Shown here piece by piece: positions 6,847-16,095 of a stretch of 21,344 bases of DNA. Every line of letters starts with the position of its first letter. The stretch's first letter is position 1. The DNA is taken from positions 1-21,344 of the forward strand of contig DATNPH010000122.1 in NCBI GenBank assembly GCA_036703315.1, in the 5' to 3' direction. The DNA is from DATNPH01 sp036703315. GTDB taxonomy: Bacteria > Cyanobacteriota > Cyanobacteriia > Cyanobacteriales > Coleofasciculaceae. Position numbers and translations under genes: made by a program. A model generated the notes under the pieces. The model was given only the letters and a program-made list of their open reading frames with translations, had not been told where the DNA came from and searched no databases.

Positions 6847-8985
6847 TTACTTCGGATCGAAAGCTTCGCCCTGACTTGAGTTCTGAATTAAGGTCGCAGA
6901 AATGGAATTAATCGTGTCTCTAGTTCTCACCTTCTCAGGACGACCCATTCCAGCAGTCAGAGCATAGCTTTGAGTCAACAGGCGTAGCCAGAGCGCAGGA
7001 TAACGATTTTCAATCCAAGGTTGTAGACGCCGTACAAAATTAGGGAACCAACCCTTAAGTAACCAGCTAACTAAAGCGTTACCCGTAAAACTCAAGTAGC
7101 TGCCTATCCAACGAAACAAATCCTTTGCACCAGCCATTTCCCAAATCCAGAGCAAGAGGGCGGGGTTTCGCCAAGCGGCTTTCAGTGCCAGCCGATTAAA
7201 GGTTAACCAACTAACACGGTCTTTGATAAAGGAGTCTGCCACAGCGGGTGGTTCGTCTGCCAACAGCCCGAAAAAGGTATTCAGCATGGCATTGGCCTGC
7301 TGGGGCGACAGGTGACGACCTGTCGGCACCATCATCCCCTTTGAAAATAACCAAGTGACTGAAACGTTGCTTTGATAGGCGCGTATTTGGTTTAAATCCT
7401 TGGTACTCAAAAGGTTATGCCGCAAGGCTGTATCCAAAAGGTCAGTCAAGCGATTTAGGTTGCGCACAAGGGAGCCAAAACCTGTGAACACAAGCGGAGA
7501 CTGGAGGGAAGCAGCATCACCCAGCGCAATCAGTCGGTCAAACGCAACAGTGCGATCGCGACTTCCCACACTAAAATGTCCTGGAATATACCCAAACGTC
7601 GGCTTCTTCCACACCAGCTTTTCCATCTCACATCGGCGGTACTCTGGGAGAATTGTGAAAAAATCTTCATACATCTCTAGCAAAGAACCAGGATTGTGAG
7701 GATTCACCTGATGGTAATGGAACAAATAAATCGTAAGTTCCTCACCAGCACCTGGGAATAACTCCCAAATCAGCTGACGCCCCCGTGAGATGTCTCCATG
7801 ACTATTGAGCACATCGCCATAATTAGAATCCCAGACTCCTGGCTCAAACCCCTTAGCAACTACCGCCCCCACTGTTGGACAGACACTATCGAAAGCGCGA
7901 CCTCCATTTAATTGCCACGCGATCGGCGAGGCAGTTCCCATCGCATCCACCAACAGACGCCCACTTACTTGTCGGTCTGATTTCGTTGGTAGGTGTTGCA
8001 ACGTAACGGCAACGCACTCTGGTTTAATATCTGCCCGGATAAACTCCGTCTCATCCCAGATTTCTCCACCAGCCCTCTTCAGCTTTTCACCACATAGCTG
8101 TAGCAGTTTCTCAGAATCTAACGCCACATTCAGCACCCTTGGCGTGTGTAAGATAGCCGCTCTCAGATGGGGTGGGTTATTGCCATCAAAGAATTTATTA
8201 AACCCATCAATATATTCCCTAGCAATGATGCTCTCAAACTCAGCTGGGGTAAACAAGCCCAAGTCAATCAAGCTCTGGAACTCATCTCGTGAAATATTCC
8301 ACTCACGGTTCATCCGCCCAAAGGGTAGCCGCTCAATCAGCAGCACCCGGTAGCCCAGCCGCGCCATAACTGCCGCATGGATAACGCCCAAAGCGCCACC
8401 AATATAGATTAAGTCGTAAGTGGGACTTGAGGATTGGGCATTAGGAACGGCTACCGTGCTACCCTGCTCCTTAAACACCACCTGCTTAGGCTGCTTGGGA
8501 TTACGGACACCCTCACGCCACTGCTTCTCCCACCAATAGACACGGTTCAGGTCATATTCCCCATTGGGCATTTTTTTGAAAAAATGCACAGTCTGCGGAT
8601 AATACGGAGCCAATGCCTCAAAGATTGATTGCTTGGATAAATCTACCACTGGCGGTTCGGGATAGTGATAGGGGAATTGGCTTCTGAGAGCGGCTTTAAG
8701 TTTTCGCAGAATTTGGCGTTCATCGGTAACGGGTTTATCTGCCCAACGAAAGGCTTTTAGGTATGTTGTTCGCTGCACCGACCAAAGAAAAACGGAAATT
8801 TCCGGAATCGGGGTCGCCTCTGTTGTAGGGTTGTGATTGCTGATACCTGCACGTTTAAATTGCAACCGGATACCGTCAGGGGTGATAATTTTCTCCGCCA
8901 GTTCAGGCTGCCACTCCCGTTGTAACCAGGTGCAGACGGCATCTCTATCTGGGGTCGGTACTTCTACGTAGAGAATTTCTTTCAT
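6847..8985 (-). CDS. cruA: CruA-type lycopene cyclase (FAD-dependent)
   Basis: A 712-residue flavoprotein of the CruA/CruP family. CruA cyclises the ends of lycopene to beta-rings in carotenoid synthesis at membranes. A dinucleotide-binding motif (YIGGALGVIHAAVMARLGY, about 194-212, ending in acidic E218) opens the FAD domain. It is followed by the family hallmark REWNISRDEF, then LVDAMGTASP, and a C-terminal flavin-contact stretch LIALGDAASLQSPLVFTGFG. A 190-residue N-terminal extension (KMPNGEYDLNRVYWWEKQW) and the long C-terminal tail match CruA better than the shorter CruP, which I keep as the alternative. ATG 8985 begins the ordered sequence MKEILYVEVPTPD. The gene is monocistronic here and divergent from a small unknown gene. 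Confidence 0.7.
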   Translation of the reverse strand: MKEILYVEVPTPDRDAVCTWLQREWQPELAEKIITPDGIRLQFKRAGISNHNPTTEATPIPEISVFLWSVQRTTYLKAFRWADKPVTDERQILRKLKAALRSQFPYHYPEPPVVDLSKQSIFEALAPYYPQTVHFFKKMPNGEYDLNRVYWWEKQWREGVRNPKQPKQVVFKEQGSTVAVPNAQSSSPTYDLIYIGGALGVIHAAVMARLGYRVLLIERLPFGRMNREWNISRDEFQSLIDLGLFTPAEFESIIAREYIDGFNKFFDGNNPPHLRAAILHTPRVLNVALDSEKLLQLCGEKLKRAGGEIWDETEFIRADIKPECVAVTLQHLPTKSDRQVSGRLLVDAMGTASPIAWQLNGGRAFDSVCPTVGAVVAKGFEPGVWDSNYGDVLNSHGDISRGRQLIWELFPGAGEELTIYLFHYHQVNPHNPGSLLEMYEDFFTILPEYRRCEMEKLVWKKPTFGYIPGHFSVGSRDRTVAFDRLIALGDAASLQSPLVFTGFGSLVRNLNRLTDLLDTALRHNLLSTKDLNQIRAYQSNVSVTWLFSKGMMVPTGRHLSPQQANAMLNTFFGLLADEPPAVADSFIKDRVSWLTFNRLALKAAWRNPALLLWIWEMAGAKDLFRWIGSYLSFTGNALVSWLLKGWFPNFVRRLQPWIENRYPALWLRLLTQSYALTAGMGRPEKVRTRDTINSISATLIQNSSQGEAFDPK

Positions 8986-9146
8986 TGCGGTGATCTAAAT
9001 CGGGTTAATCAATTACGAAAGAAGACGGAGGGCACAAGAAGCAAAAATGCGCTAAGCTTCCGAATACTGATTTATTTAAGATTAGAAAAAAAAGTTTACA
9101 CTGTTCTCATTTTTCTTTAAGGTAAGGGTGCCACTGTTAACTAGCC

Positions 9147-9398
9147 ATGAATTATCCCATCCCAGCTAACTCTCAAGAAATTGTGGCCTTGCGTCAAAAA
9201 CCCGTCGATGAAGAATTAGTGGCGGCGGCGATCGCAGGCGTTATTCAGATTGCTCGCTCCCAGGGACAGTCCCTAGACGATTTAACCGCTGAAGTGCTAG
9301 CGGACGATGGTTTGCTCGATCAGGCACAAAGACGCTGGCTTAGCGATATTGTGGCGCAGGCATGGAAGAGTTTACCGCCAGTTGGTATATCTCTATAA
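9147..9398 (+). CDS. Hypothetical protein (83 aa), divergent from cruA
   Basis: A small, acidic, probably all-helical soluble protein (for example EELVAAAIAGVIQIARSQG and DDLTAEVLADDGLLDQAQRRWL). It has no signal peptide, membrane segment or cysteine pair, and I do not recognise the family. Its coding signal is good: it contains HIP1 in frame and shows typical cyanobacterial composition. The 160-bp AT-rich spacer shared with cruA must carry both promoters. TTTACA (9095-9100) and TTTAAG (9116-9121) are a weak candidate pair for this gene. A role linked to carotenoid synthesis is only a guess from position. Confidence 0.6.
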   Translation: MNYPIPANSQEIVALRQKPVDEELVAAAIAGVIQIARSQGQSLDDLTAEVLADDGLLDQAQRRWLSDIVAQAWKSLPPVGISL

Positions 9399-9861
9399 AT
9401 GCCTGAGCTTCTCAAGCAATTGGCTTTCGCTTCGCCTAAAAGGCACGAAATCATTTTGTGCAAGCTACGCCAACGCACTGCTTGCCATAGATACTAGCGC
9501 TCAAGCCGCCAAACTGTTGCTTGGTTAGCTTGACCGCTTTAAGCTATTTACTGTCAATTATGCAGACTCTAGAGCGACACTACAACTCGCTATAGGCTAT
9601 GCACAAGAGTGATGAGACGGTGCTTCTGTATTAAGGGAGTGTGCGATCGCCGATACACTCCTTAATAGAGAAAGCTTCACGTTTGATAATAAAATTTTAC
9701 TTATTCTCAGAAAGGTGCAAACGCCCTTTTTGATCGGTTAACCGAGCACAAACCAATTGAATCGACGTGGCAGGCGAGAGTTAAATGGCAAGCTCAATTG
9801 CGATAACCCTCCTAGTTTCTGACTATGTAGCACATCAGCTGAACAAGAACTGTATGCGTGA
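9399..9861. other. Gene-free spacer with one strong hairpin and possible coding remnant
   Basis: I see no intact gene in these 463 bases. A reading frame on plus, in phase from 9307 and broken by a TAG at 9526, continues as LDRFKLFTVNYADSRATLQL to a TGA near 9613; it could be a decayed gene but has no recognised relative. A hairpin lies at 9629-9667. The remainder to 9861 is unremarkable. Confidence 0.4.
9629..9667. terminator. Long hairpin TATTAAGGGAGTGT / ACACTCCTTAATA
   Basis: A 13-14 bp nearly perfect stem (9629-9642 with 9655-9667, one G extra) encloses a loop containing HIP1. It lies between the 83-residue gene and the convergent end of the NACHT gene, so it could terminate either transcript. 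No T-run follows on the plus side. Confidence 0.45.
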
Positions 9862-12333
9862 TTACATTGGCAACAACAACTTTTCTTCTATCTCCTGTCG
9901 TACTGCTGGTGTCAGCTGACAGTTGCTACTGAGGCAATCCACCAGCAACTTATTGGCATTGCCATACTGCTCTAACAGGTGTTGCAATGGTTCGCCAAAG
10001 TGCCATTCCTGACCAATGTTGCGATACTGAATCATCAAGTCTCTTAATTGCAATGTCCAAGCTTGACCCTTCTGTTGCCACCATTGCTTTAAACCTTCTC
10101 GGTCTTCATGTTGGCCAGGGAGCTGGTTTTTAAGTTGCTTGAGTGAGCCACCTATCACCTTAGCTTTGATCAGATGGTCAAGGTCAAGGGCAAGGTGTAA
10201 GGCAGTAAATCGGTCATAAACCAGTTCTGGAGTTATCGCTAGAGCAACGCCTAGAGCCTGAGTTAGAGCCAAGTCTAAGGCAAGTTCACCTCCCTGCTCA
10301 CCTGCTAGCTTGCGATCAATCGCTAGGGCTAAAGCTTGATCACGGGAAAGTCGATGATTAGGAGGAAGGGCAAGCATTAAGTAAAAGGCACGGACAGCAG
10401 CTGGCTTATAGGGTGTCTTGACCTCAAGGGATTTTTGCCTCACCCAGCCGAAGAACGATCGCAACGTCTGATCGGATGTCGTGATGCCTGAATTAAGCTT
10501 GACGGCTGACGTACCATTGCCCTGCGTTAGCGAGTCTGGACTATGTCCCTGTCGCTCCTCCAAAGCCGCGTCACTATATTCATTCCCAGAGTGCTGTACG
10601 CTAACGAGCGTCGCACTTGTTGCCACCACACTATCGAGCGTTTGCGGAGCCAGCACTAACGCATCGACTTGTTGCTTCATCAGCTGCATCAGTCTATCCG
10701 CATTTGGCAACATTTGTGCTGTCAGTAAAAACACTTCCTGCCAGCGAGTTTCCGTTAGGTGTCCTACCAGCTGTTGCAACGATAGCTCAGAGCCAGAAAC
10801 AATTGCTCTTGCCGTAAAATACTCTTGAAACGTCAGATGAGAGAACGAGTAAATCCGCCGCGCTCGCTCTACCAAAAGTCCATGCTGCACCTCGATAGAT
10901 TTCACTACGGCGGTACTATCCAGCTCCAAGGCAGATGAGTCAACCTGAGCGCCCGGTAACGTGCGTAAATAGTCCGCAATCAGTTGTTGAAGTGTGGTTT
11001 CTTCAAAGAAATAATCCCCTTGCTCAAAGGTAACCGCCGCTATCTGACTGAGCAGTTGTAGCTTGTGGGACAATGATAAATTTCGATAAACATCATCTCG
11101 CCTGATGCCTCTGGCTTCATCCCAGCGAATCAGTAGCAGGTCAAGTCCTTGCTTGTAAAGGTCAGAGCGCTTGGCAGGGAAATCAGTCTTTGCCTGGAAC
11201 ACCAAGCAAGTAAGGTTAAGTAAGACTGGTGTTGTCGCTAGTTCTCTAATCTGCTTATTTTCTGGAAGCCCCATCTGCTCCAAAAACAACGAGGCCTTTT
11301 CCAATCCTGATTCTGGGGAATTCCTGGCAACGGCTACAAACCATTTTTTAGCAAAGGCTTCAATTTGTGCAGGTTTGAAGTCAGCAATCTCGACTTCGGT
11401 AAATCCTCGAAATTTATACTCTTTGGCAGCAATGCGGCAAGTGATTATCAGCTGGTTTTTGTAATACTTTTCAGAGAGCTTACGAATTTGTTTGATGACC
11501 TCATCACTCGCTGCCTCTGGCACCTCATCCAAGCCATCTAACAATATCAAGGCTTTACCGTGATTGAGTAGGGTTTCGACTTCTGGCTGTGATACACCAC
11601 AGCCGGAAAACTCTTGATTGAGGTAGTCTAAGAAGCTGAAATTCTTTTCATCTAAGGCATCCTCAGCAAAGTTTTTCAACCGAATGAAAACTGGGACGCG
11701 ATCGCTAATGAAATGACCTTGATTGCACTGAATAGCGAGATATTGCAAAAAGGTGGTTTTCCCAGCTCCAGGTTTACCGAGCACCATCAACTTGTTATAC
11801 GCAAGGACGGCTTTGAGTCCTGGTACCTGTTCTTGACGAACTTTCCCTAAGCCTAAGCGGTCAAATTCTTCAGGTTTGAAGCCTTGCAAATCAGAAATTT
11901 CAAGCCATCGTTGGCTCGTGATTTCTTCAAGGATGTTGACCTCGACGTAGAGGTCATCTAAATCTACAGGTCGCGTGATATCTAATAGATGCAGAGTGCC
12001 GCACTGGTCTTGAATTTTATCATGTAGCTTTGAGCGTGCAGTTGCTATCAGCGCATCAATTTCACCGCTTGAGTCTTGAACTGTCTCTTCTGGTTTTGGT
12101 TGGTCGAATTGAGGTGGAATGGCAATTTCTTCGGCATCAAGATTTAGCCGAAAGCAGATTTCGATGAAGACATTGCGGTCAATCGGTTTCCCAGCGAAAA
12201 ATTTCCAAATCGGCTGACGAGTTTCTAAACCCACTTCAGCAGCAAGGTATTCCTGCGTCCATCCTGTGCGTAGGAAAGCGAGTTTGGCTTTTTTGATGCC
12301 TTCTGCAGATGCCTGGAGCGATCGCCTTGCCAT
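9862..12333 (-). CDS. HTH-NACHT STAND NTPase (bNACHT-like, NLR-related)
   Basis: An 823-residue signal-transducing NTPase of the NACHT class, the bacterial relatives of animal NLR immune receptors; several bNACHT proteins protect against phage. The N-terminal part (1-75, RRSLQASAEGIKKAKLAF, GWTQEYLAAEVGLETRQPIWKFFAGKP) is the small helix-turn-helix-like module common in cyanobacterial NACHT proteins. The NACHT core has Walker A GKPGAGKTT (186-194), Walker B ALILLDGLDE (261-270) and ITCR (297-300). It is followed by helical and winged-helix regions ending in YSFSHLTFQEYFTA (495-508). The C-terminal 625-823 is a helical domain with a conserved end (SSNCQLTPAVRQEIEEKLLLPM). A polar insertion fills 561-622. 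It is a lone gene with no separate effector beside it. Confidence 0.85.
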   Translation of the reverse strand: MARRSLQASAEGIKKAKLAFLRTGWTQEYLAAEVGLETRQPIWKFFAGKPIDRNVFIEICFRLNLDAEEIAIPPQFDQPKPEETVQDSSGEIDALIATARSKLHDKIQDQCGTLHLLDITRPVDLDDLYVEVNILEEITSQRWLEISDLQGFKPEEFDRLGLGKVRQEQVPGLKAVLAYNKLMVLGKPGAGKTTFLQYLAIQCNQGHFISDRVPVFIRLKNFAEDALDEKNFSFLDYLNQEFSGCGVSQPEVETLLNHGKALILLDGLDEVPEAASDEVIKQIRKLSEKYYKNQLIITCRIAAKEYKFRGFTEVEIADFKPAQIEAFAKKWFVAVARNSPESGLEKASLFLEQMGLPENKQIRELATTPVLLNLTCLVFQAKTDFPAKRSDLYKQGLDLLLIRWDEARGIRRDDVYRNLSLSHKLQLLSQIAAVTFEQGDYFFEETTLQQLIADYLRTLPGAQVDSSALELDSTAVVKSIEVQHGLLVERARRIYSFSHLTFQEYFTARAIVSGSELSLQQLVGHLTETRWQEVFLLTAQMLPNADRLMQLMKQQVDALVLAPQTLDSVVATSATLVSVQHSGNEYSDAALEERQGHSPDSLTQGNGTSAVKLNSGITTSDQTLRSFFGWVRQKSLEVKTPYKPAAVRAFYLMLALPPNHRLSRDQALALAIDRKLAGEQGGELALDLALTQALGVALAITPELVYDRFTALHLALDLDHLIKAKVIGGSLKQLKNQLPGQHEDREGLKQWWQQKGQAWTLQLRDLMIQYRNIGQEWHFGEPLQHLLEQYGNANKLLVDCLSSNCQLTPAVRQEIEEKLLLPM

Positions 12334-12671
12334 AGAGATTAATCCTGAGACTTTCTCTTATTTTGTTTGATTTCCCCGACAACGTGTACATCAAGTCAAA
12401 CACTAGCGCAAACGCGATCGCAAACATCCGACTTGCATACTGAACGAATTCTAAGAAGCGTTCAAGCGCTACTTCTAACGTCTACCTAGCCATGAACCTT
12501 CGGAATCTACCAACGTTACTCGACTTGGAAGTAATGTCAGAACACTTTATGAAGATAGCAACCCAACAGTGGGACACAGATGATATCCAGCAGGGGTTGT
12601 GTTAGTCCAGTAGTGCTCAGGGGCATCGACCAATTAGATTGCACAACTATTAAACAAAGGCTGTTAAGTTC
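12334..12671. other. Spacer between NACHT gene and 184-aa gene
   Basis: This 338-bp divergent spacer must hold the promoters for both flanking genes, but I find no convincing -35/-10 pair or operator. One HIP1 site lies near 12413. A 37-codon frame (12492-12605, MNLRNLPTLLDLEVMSEH...) begins with ATG but has no ribosome-binding site or recognised relative. I regard it as doubtful. Confidence 0.4.
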
Positions 12672-13226
12672 ATGCTTCAAGTCTGTCTAAAGCAGTCCTG
12701 GCCTCAGGATAAACCGATTGCCCAAATTGTTTTTCCCCAAATCCTATCTAGCAGCCTTGGGAGTTTGCCGACACTTTGGGTGATGTTACCGAAACAGGAG
12801 ATCCAGTATCGTCTGTTTAGTAAGCCCCACAGACAATTTCTCTTCATTGAATCGCCTTACCCTATGTTGCTATGGATTACAGCACTCCACGCTGCTGGAC
12901 AAGGTTCTCGGTGGCTTCCCTGCTATTTGGACTTGAAAGATCCCAACAGTCAGGAAATGGTGAAACGTTTAATAGAGACGGGATATTATCGGCTGCTATT
13001 GTTTTCCACTGAGGAACCGCAACGCTGTGCCCAGGTAATGACAGTAACCCTCAGCCCTGACCAATGTCAAAGCTTGCAAGCGTGGATAACTACCAGTCAG
13101 AGATTACAGACAATGGCTCGACCCAGCGATAGTAGACGCTTGCTAAAGACGGAGTTTGAGAACCTCAAAGCTCAATTGCAAGTGAAAGTAGATTTTGACA
13201 ATCTTGCTCTTCCTATCAGTGTGTAA
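12672..13226 (+). CDS. Hypothetical protein (184 aa)
   Basis: Unrecognised family. The protein is soluble-looking, with alternating strands and helices (for example QEIQYRLFSKPHRQFLFIE, YPMLLWITALHAA, SRWLPCYLDLKDPNSQEMV, YYRLLLFSTEEPQRCAQVMT) and a helical C-terminus. A single globular alpha/beta domain is likely. There is no signal peptide or membrane segment. It converges on the sensor-kinase gene across a 163-bp spacer. That spacer contains GGGG-TCAG-CCCC (13247-13258), followed by a TATAAT-like hexamer with no evident target. No function can be inferred from context. Confidence 0.6.
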   Translation: MLQVCLKQSWPQDKPIAQIVFPQILSSSLGSLPTLWVMLPKQEIQYRLFSKPHRQFLFIESPYPMLLWITALHAAGQGSRWLPCYLDLKDPNSQEMVKRLIETGYYRLLLFSTEEPQRCAQVMTVTLSPDQCQSLQAWITTSQRLQTMARPSDSRRLLKTEFENLKAQLQVKVDFDNLALPISV

Positions 13227-13389
13227 AACTTAATAAAACTTCAAATGGGGTCAGCCCCTATAATAGACCCTAAACATAAATCACTTTAGAGAGACATTTA
13301 GCTCCGAATAATCGGGACTATCAAGTTTTCAAGCCCTTGCTTTTAAACAGGGAGTTGTTTCATGCTTCAACTTTCAGTTTAACTTTGAC

Positions 13390-15030
13390 CTATACAAGTT
13401 CGGGAAATCTTAGGCAAAATTCTGTACCTGTACTACCGTCTAGTTCAAGGGTTCCTCCAAGCTGATTACTTAAAACCTTCACAAGCTGAAGTCCTAAAGT
13501 TTTGACACTGTTCAAATCCTGATTTCTGGAGAAGCCCACACCATTATCTTTGACAGTAAGTCTGTAGTGCTTGTCCAAGTCAGAAGAAAAAGTGACATTA
13601 ATTATGCCGTCTGTCTTATCTGGAAAAGCATGTTTCAAGGCATTTGAAACTAACTCATTGATAATCAAGCCACAGGGAATAGCCGTATTAATATTGAGAA
13701 CCACTTCATCAATATCTAGCTCTACCTTAATTTGGTTTAACTTCACAGTATAGATCTGGTATAAGTAGCTAGCTAAATTTTTAATGTACTCCTTGAAATT
13801 GATTGAAGCAAAATTTTTAGCTCGATACAAAGTCTCATGAACAAGTGCTATTGATTTAACACGGTTGCAGCAATCTCTGAATATTGATTGCATCGCTTGC
13901 TCTTTGATGTATTGAGATTGCAGCTCAAATAGGCTGGAGAGTACCTGTAAGTTGTTTTTGACCCGATGGTGAATTTCCTGGAGTAATATCTCTTTTTCGA
14001 GTAGCGATTCTTTAATTCTTGTCTCGGCAAGCTTGCGCTCGGTGATGTCTTCGGCAAAGCCAACAAAGCGGTAAACCTTTCCTGCTTCGTCGTGCACGGG
14101 AAAACAGCGATCGTGAATCCAGCGTACTTCGCCACAAGGCCGCACAATCCGATACTCTATATCTACACCCTCTTCATGTCCCTTTTGTCTGAGTGTAGAC
14201 CTTACGAATGCTTGGTCTTCTGGATGGACAGCCTCTAGAAAAGACTCATGCTCTGCGTACAAGCTCTCACAGGAGCGACCCCAAACTTGTTCATAGATAG
14301 GACTAATATAGAGAATCTTTGCGGTGACGGGATCTAATATCCAAAAGATTTCCCGGATGTTCTCTGCTAACTGACGAAACTTCTGTTCACTCTCTCGCAA
14401 TGCTCTTTCTGCTCGGTGTTGTTCAGTAATGTCAGTAGCAACACCAATCATGCCGATAACTTGACCGTTTTCGTCTCGGAGTGCGGTTGTTTGATTGCTA
14501 AATATCACATCACCTACTTGCGCCAACCATCTATGCTTTTTGCCAGCGAGACAAGAGCGGATATTTTCAAGAATATCGGGGTAGTTACGATAGAGATCAA
14601 AAATTGATTGTCCAACTGCCTGACCAGGCTTTCGCGCCAAAGAGTCCAGTCCTTTACCCTCTGTAAGGGTATACGTCCCTTCGCTATCCAAGGCGTACAA
14701 AACAACAGGCGCGTTTGTCACAACGGTGTGGAGAATCTCAAAACTCTTTCGCTGTGCCTCCTTGTCACCGTCTATCGCTAACTCAAACAGTTCCTGCTGG
14801 GGTGGGGATTTTACCTCCACTGCGCTCTTTATGGCTGCCACCTGTTCATTTGGGCGCAGTTCGCGTAAAACTACTTGCACTTGAGCTAAAGCAGTATCTA
14901 TTTCAAAGCAGGCGATCGCCAATATTTCTAGCTGTTGTGGCAGTGAGGGAGTACACTGCACTTGCTGTTGCCGCTCTGCTAATCGCGATCGCATACTGTT
15001 TATCTGCTCTTGCAAGTTATCCAAGTTCAT
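13390..15030 (-). CDS. Soluble PAS-PAS sensor histidine kinase, HisKA_2 type
   Basis: A 546-residue kinase with no membrane segment. The N-terminal helical region (1-90) is probably coiled coil. It is followed by PAS1 (about 94-208, ending MIGVATDITEQHRAE) and PAS2 with PAC (about 212-335, ending FVGFAEDITERKLAE). The HisKA_2 phosphoacceptor motif EIHHRVKNNLQVLSSL has His354/355. The ATPase domain has N-box NELVSNALKHAFP (458-470), G1 DNGVGF (495-500) and G2 TLGLQLV (511-517). PAS domains may sense redox, ligand or light through a cofactor, but no cofactor cysteine is obvious. No response regulator is encoded in the window. The start codon follows the terpene-synthase stop by 13 bases, so the kinase is probably co-transcribed with the synthase and linked to its control. 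Confidence 0.85.
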   Translation of the reverse strand: MNLDNLQEQINSMRSRLAERQQQVQCTPSLPQQLEILAIACFEIDTALAQVQVVLRELRPNEQVAAIKSAVEVKSPPQQELFELAIDGDKEAQRKSFEILHTVVTNAPVVLYALDSEGTYTLTEGKGLDSLARKPGQAVGQSIFDLYRNYPDILENIRSCLAGKKHRWLAQVGDVIFSNQTTALRDENGQVIGMIGVATDITEQHRAERALRESEQKFRQLAENIREIFWILDPVTAKILYISPIYEQVWGRSCESLYAEHESFLEAVHPEDQAFVRSTLRQKGHEEGVDIEYRIVRPCGEVRWIHDRCFPVHDEAGKVYRFVGFAEDITERKLAETRIKESLLEKEILLQEIHHRVKNNLQVLSSLFELQSQYIKEQAMQSIFRDCCNRVKSIALVHETLYRAKNFASINFKEYIKNLASYLYQIYTVKLNQIKVELDIDEVVLNINTAIPCGLIINELVSNALKHAFPDKTDGIINVTFSSDLDKHYRLTVKDNGVGFSRNQDLNSVKTLGLQLVKVLSNQLGGTLELDGSTGTEFCLRFPELV

Positions 15031-15043
15031 AAACTATGTTGTT

Positions 15044-16009
15044 TCATCTATAAAACCCCGCTTCCGCAAACCTGTATCGCTCAGAGGTACAGTGCCAATC
15101 GAGACTACCACGCATCCAAGAACAAAGGCTGGATACATACCGTTCTAACTGGTAGTCTACGTCTTTTCCAAAAGATGGCAACTGGGTTTCCAGTTCTACA
15201 AAGGCTCGTACCTCATTATCGTGAAGTTCGACAGCGCGTTGAATTGCCTCCTGAAGATTACACTGATGCTCGTGTCGCAGCGTTAACACTAGATTATGTA
15301 CATCGCCGCAACTCATCTCCTTATGTGATGAGAAAATGTCATTAGCCCAGCAAACCGCATTATTTGCCATCAAGGACAGGCGCTGAACATCACTGTGGTT
15401 GAGTACTTCAGGTGGTAGATCGAGCCTTAGGGCGATAAGGATCAAATCAAGAATCGTTGGTATGCCACTGGTAAGGGTTCGCATTTTGATATAAGTTGCC
15501 ACATTGGGCGTAATACCATTAGCGCGATTTTTTGCCTCCCAGACGGATGCTGCCAAGCAATTTTCAACACTGTAGATGAAACGATTCATTAAACATGTGC
15601 TGGGCTTCTGCTGTATTATCCGTTGTCGGATATCCTGTAAAGCCGCACCCAACGGACCAAGCTGAGGTGCAGTATCTGAGTCTTTCAAGACATCAACTAA
15701 CCTGGTATAAAAGACGGTTAATTGCTCGGGTTGCTTTCCTATTCCTCCCTCATCGATCTGGTCATCAAAGATAAACAACCAGACATTCCAATCCGAAAGA
15801 AGTTTCAGTTCTTTAAACTCTGCATGGGGATAAACACGAGCCGCCAAATCAGAAAACTTTGACTCGCAAAACTGCTGGTAAACCGCTTCATCTGTAATTA
15901 GATTAAACTTACGTACCCACTCGATAGTGTGTTGGTGAAGGGACTCAGCGTGCTTATTGATAGCTAAAGGGAATGGGCAATACAGCCTAGGTAGAACAAC
16001 AGTATTCAT
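15044..16009 (-). CDS. Class I terpene synthase, probably sesquiterpene synthase
   Basis: A 321-residue enzyme of the bacterial class I terpene cyclase family, normal length for one catalytic domain. The aspartate-rich metal motif is FIFDDQIDE (D82, D83, D86) and the NSE triad is NDIFSSHKE (N223, S227, E231). A C-terminal Arg-Tyr pair (311-312) fits the conserved diphosphate sensor. It would ionise a prenyl diphosphate, most likely farnesyl diphosphate, and cyclise it in the cytoplasm. The product cannot be read from sequence. It closely follows the plan of Nostoc sesquiterpene synthases found next to P450 genes. The start ATG 16009 begins MNTVVLPRLYCPFPLAINKH, the usual N-terminus. It heads a unit with the kinase and is divergent from the P450. 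Confidence 0.85.
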   Translation of the reverse strand: MNTVVLPRLYCPFPLAINKHAESLHQHTIEWVRKFNLITDEAVYQQFCESKFSDLAARVYPHAEFKELKLLSDWNVWLFIFDDQIDEGGIGKQPEQLTVFYTRLVDVLKDSDTAPQLGPLGAALQDIRQRIIQQKPSTCLMNRFIYSVENCLAASVWEAKNRANGITPNVATYIKMRTLTSGIPTILDLILIALRLDLPPEVLNHSDVQRLSLMANNAVCWANDIFSSHKEMSCGDVHNLVLTLRHEHQCNLQEAIQRAVELHDNEVRAFVELETQLPSFGKDVDYQLERYVSSLCSWMRGSLDWHCTSERYRFAEAGFYR

Positions 16010-16095
16010 TGATACTCCTGGTTGAAATTTCTTCTAGCTCAGCGAAATTCTAGTGAGCTGTACTTGCTTCGATGGAGAAGATGCAGCAATGGAGA

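Noticed and set aside
9734..9745. TCGGTTAACCGA palindrome
   Set aside because: Six-base half-sites are expected several times by chance in 21 kb, and it is not near a start codon.
10481..10828. 115-aa plus-strand frame inside the NACHT gene
   Set aside because: It is a shadow frame opposite a well-supported coding region, Cys/Ser-rich and without recognisable motifs.
12492..12605. 37-codon frame upstream of the 184-aa gene
   Set aside because: No ribosome-binding site, no recognised relative, and a length easily reached by chance; mentioned only in the spacer entry.
12669..13370. TTCATGCTTCAA occurring at 12669 and again at 13359
   Set aside because: A shared 12-mer is expected several times by chance in this length, and the flanks do not match.
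15010..15345. 111-aa plus-strand frame over the terpene synthase 3' end
   Set aside because: Antisense shadow of the synthase coding sequence.
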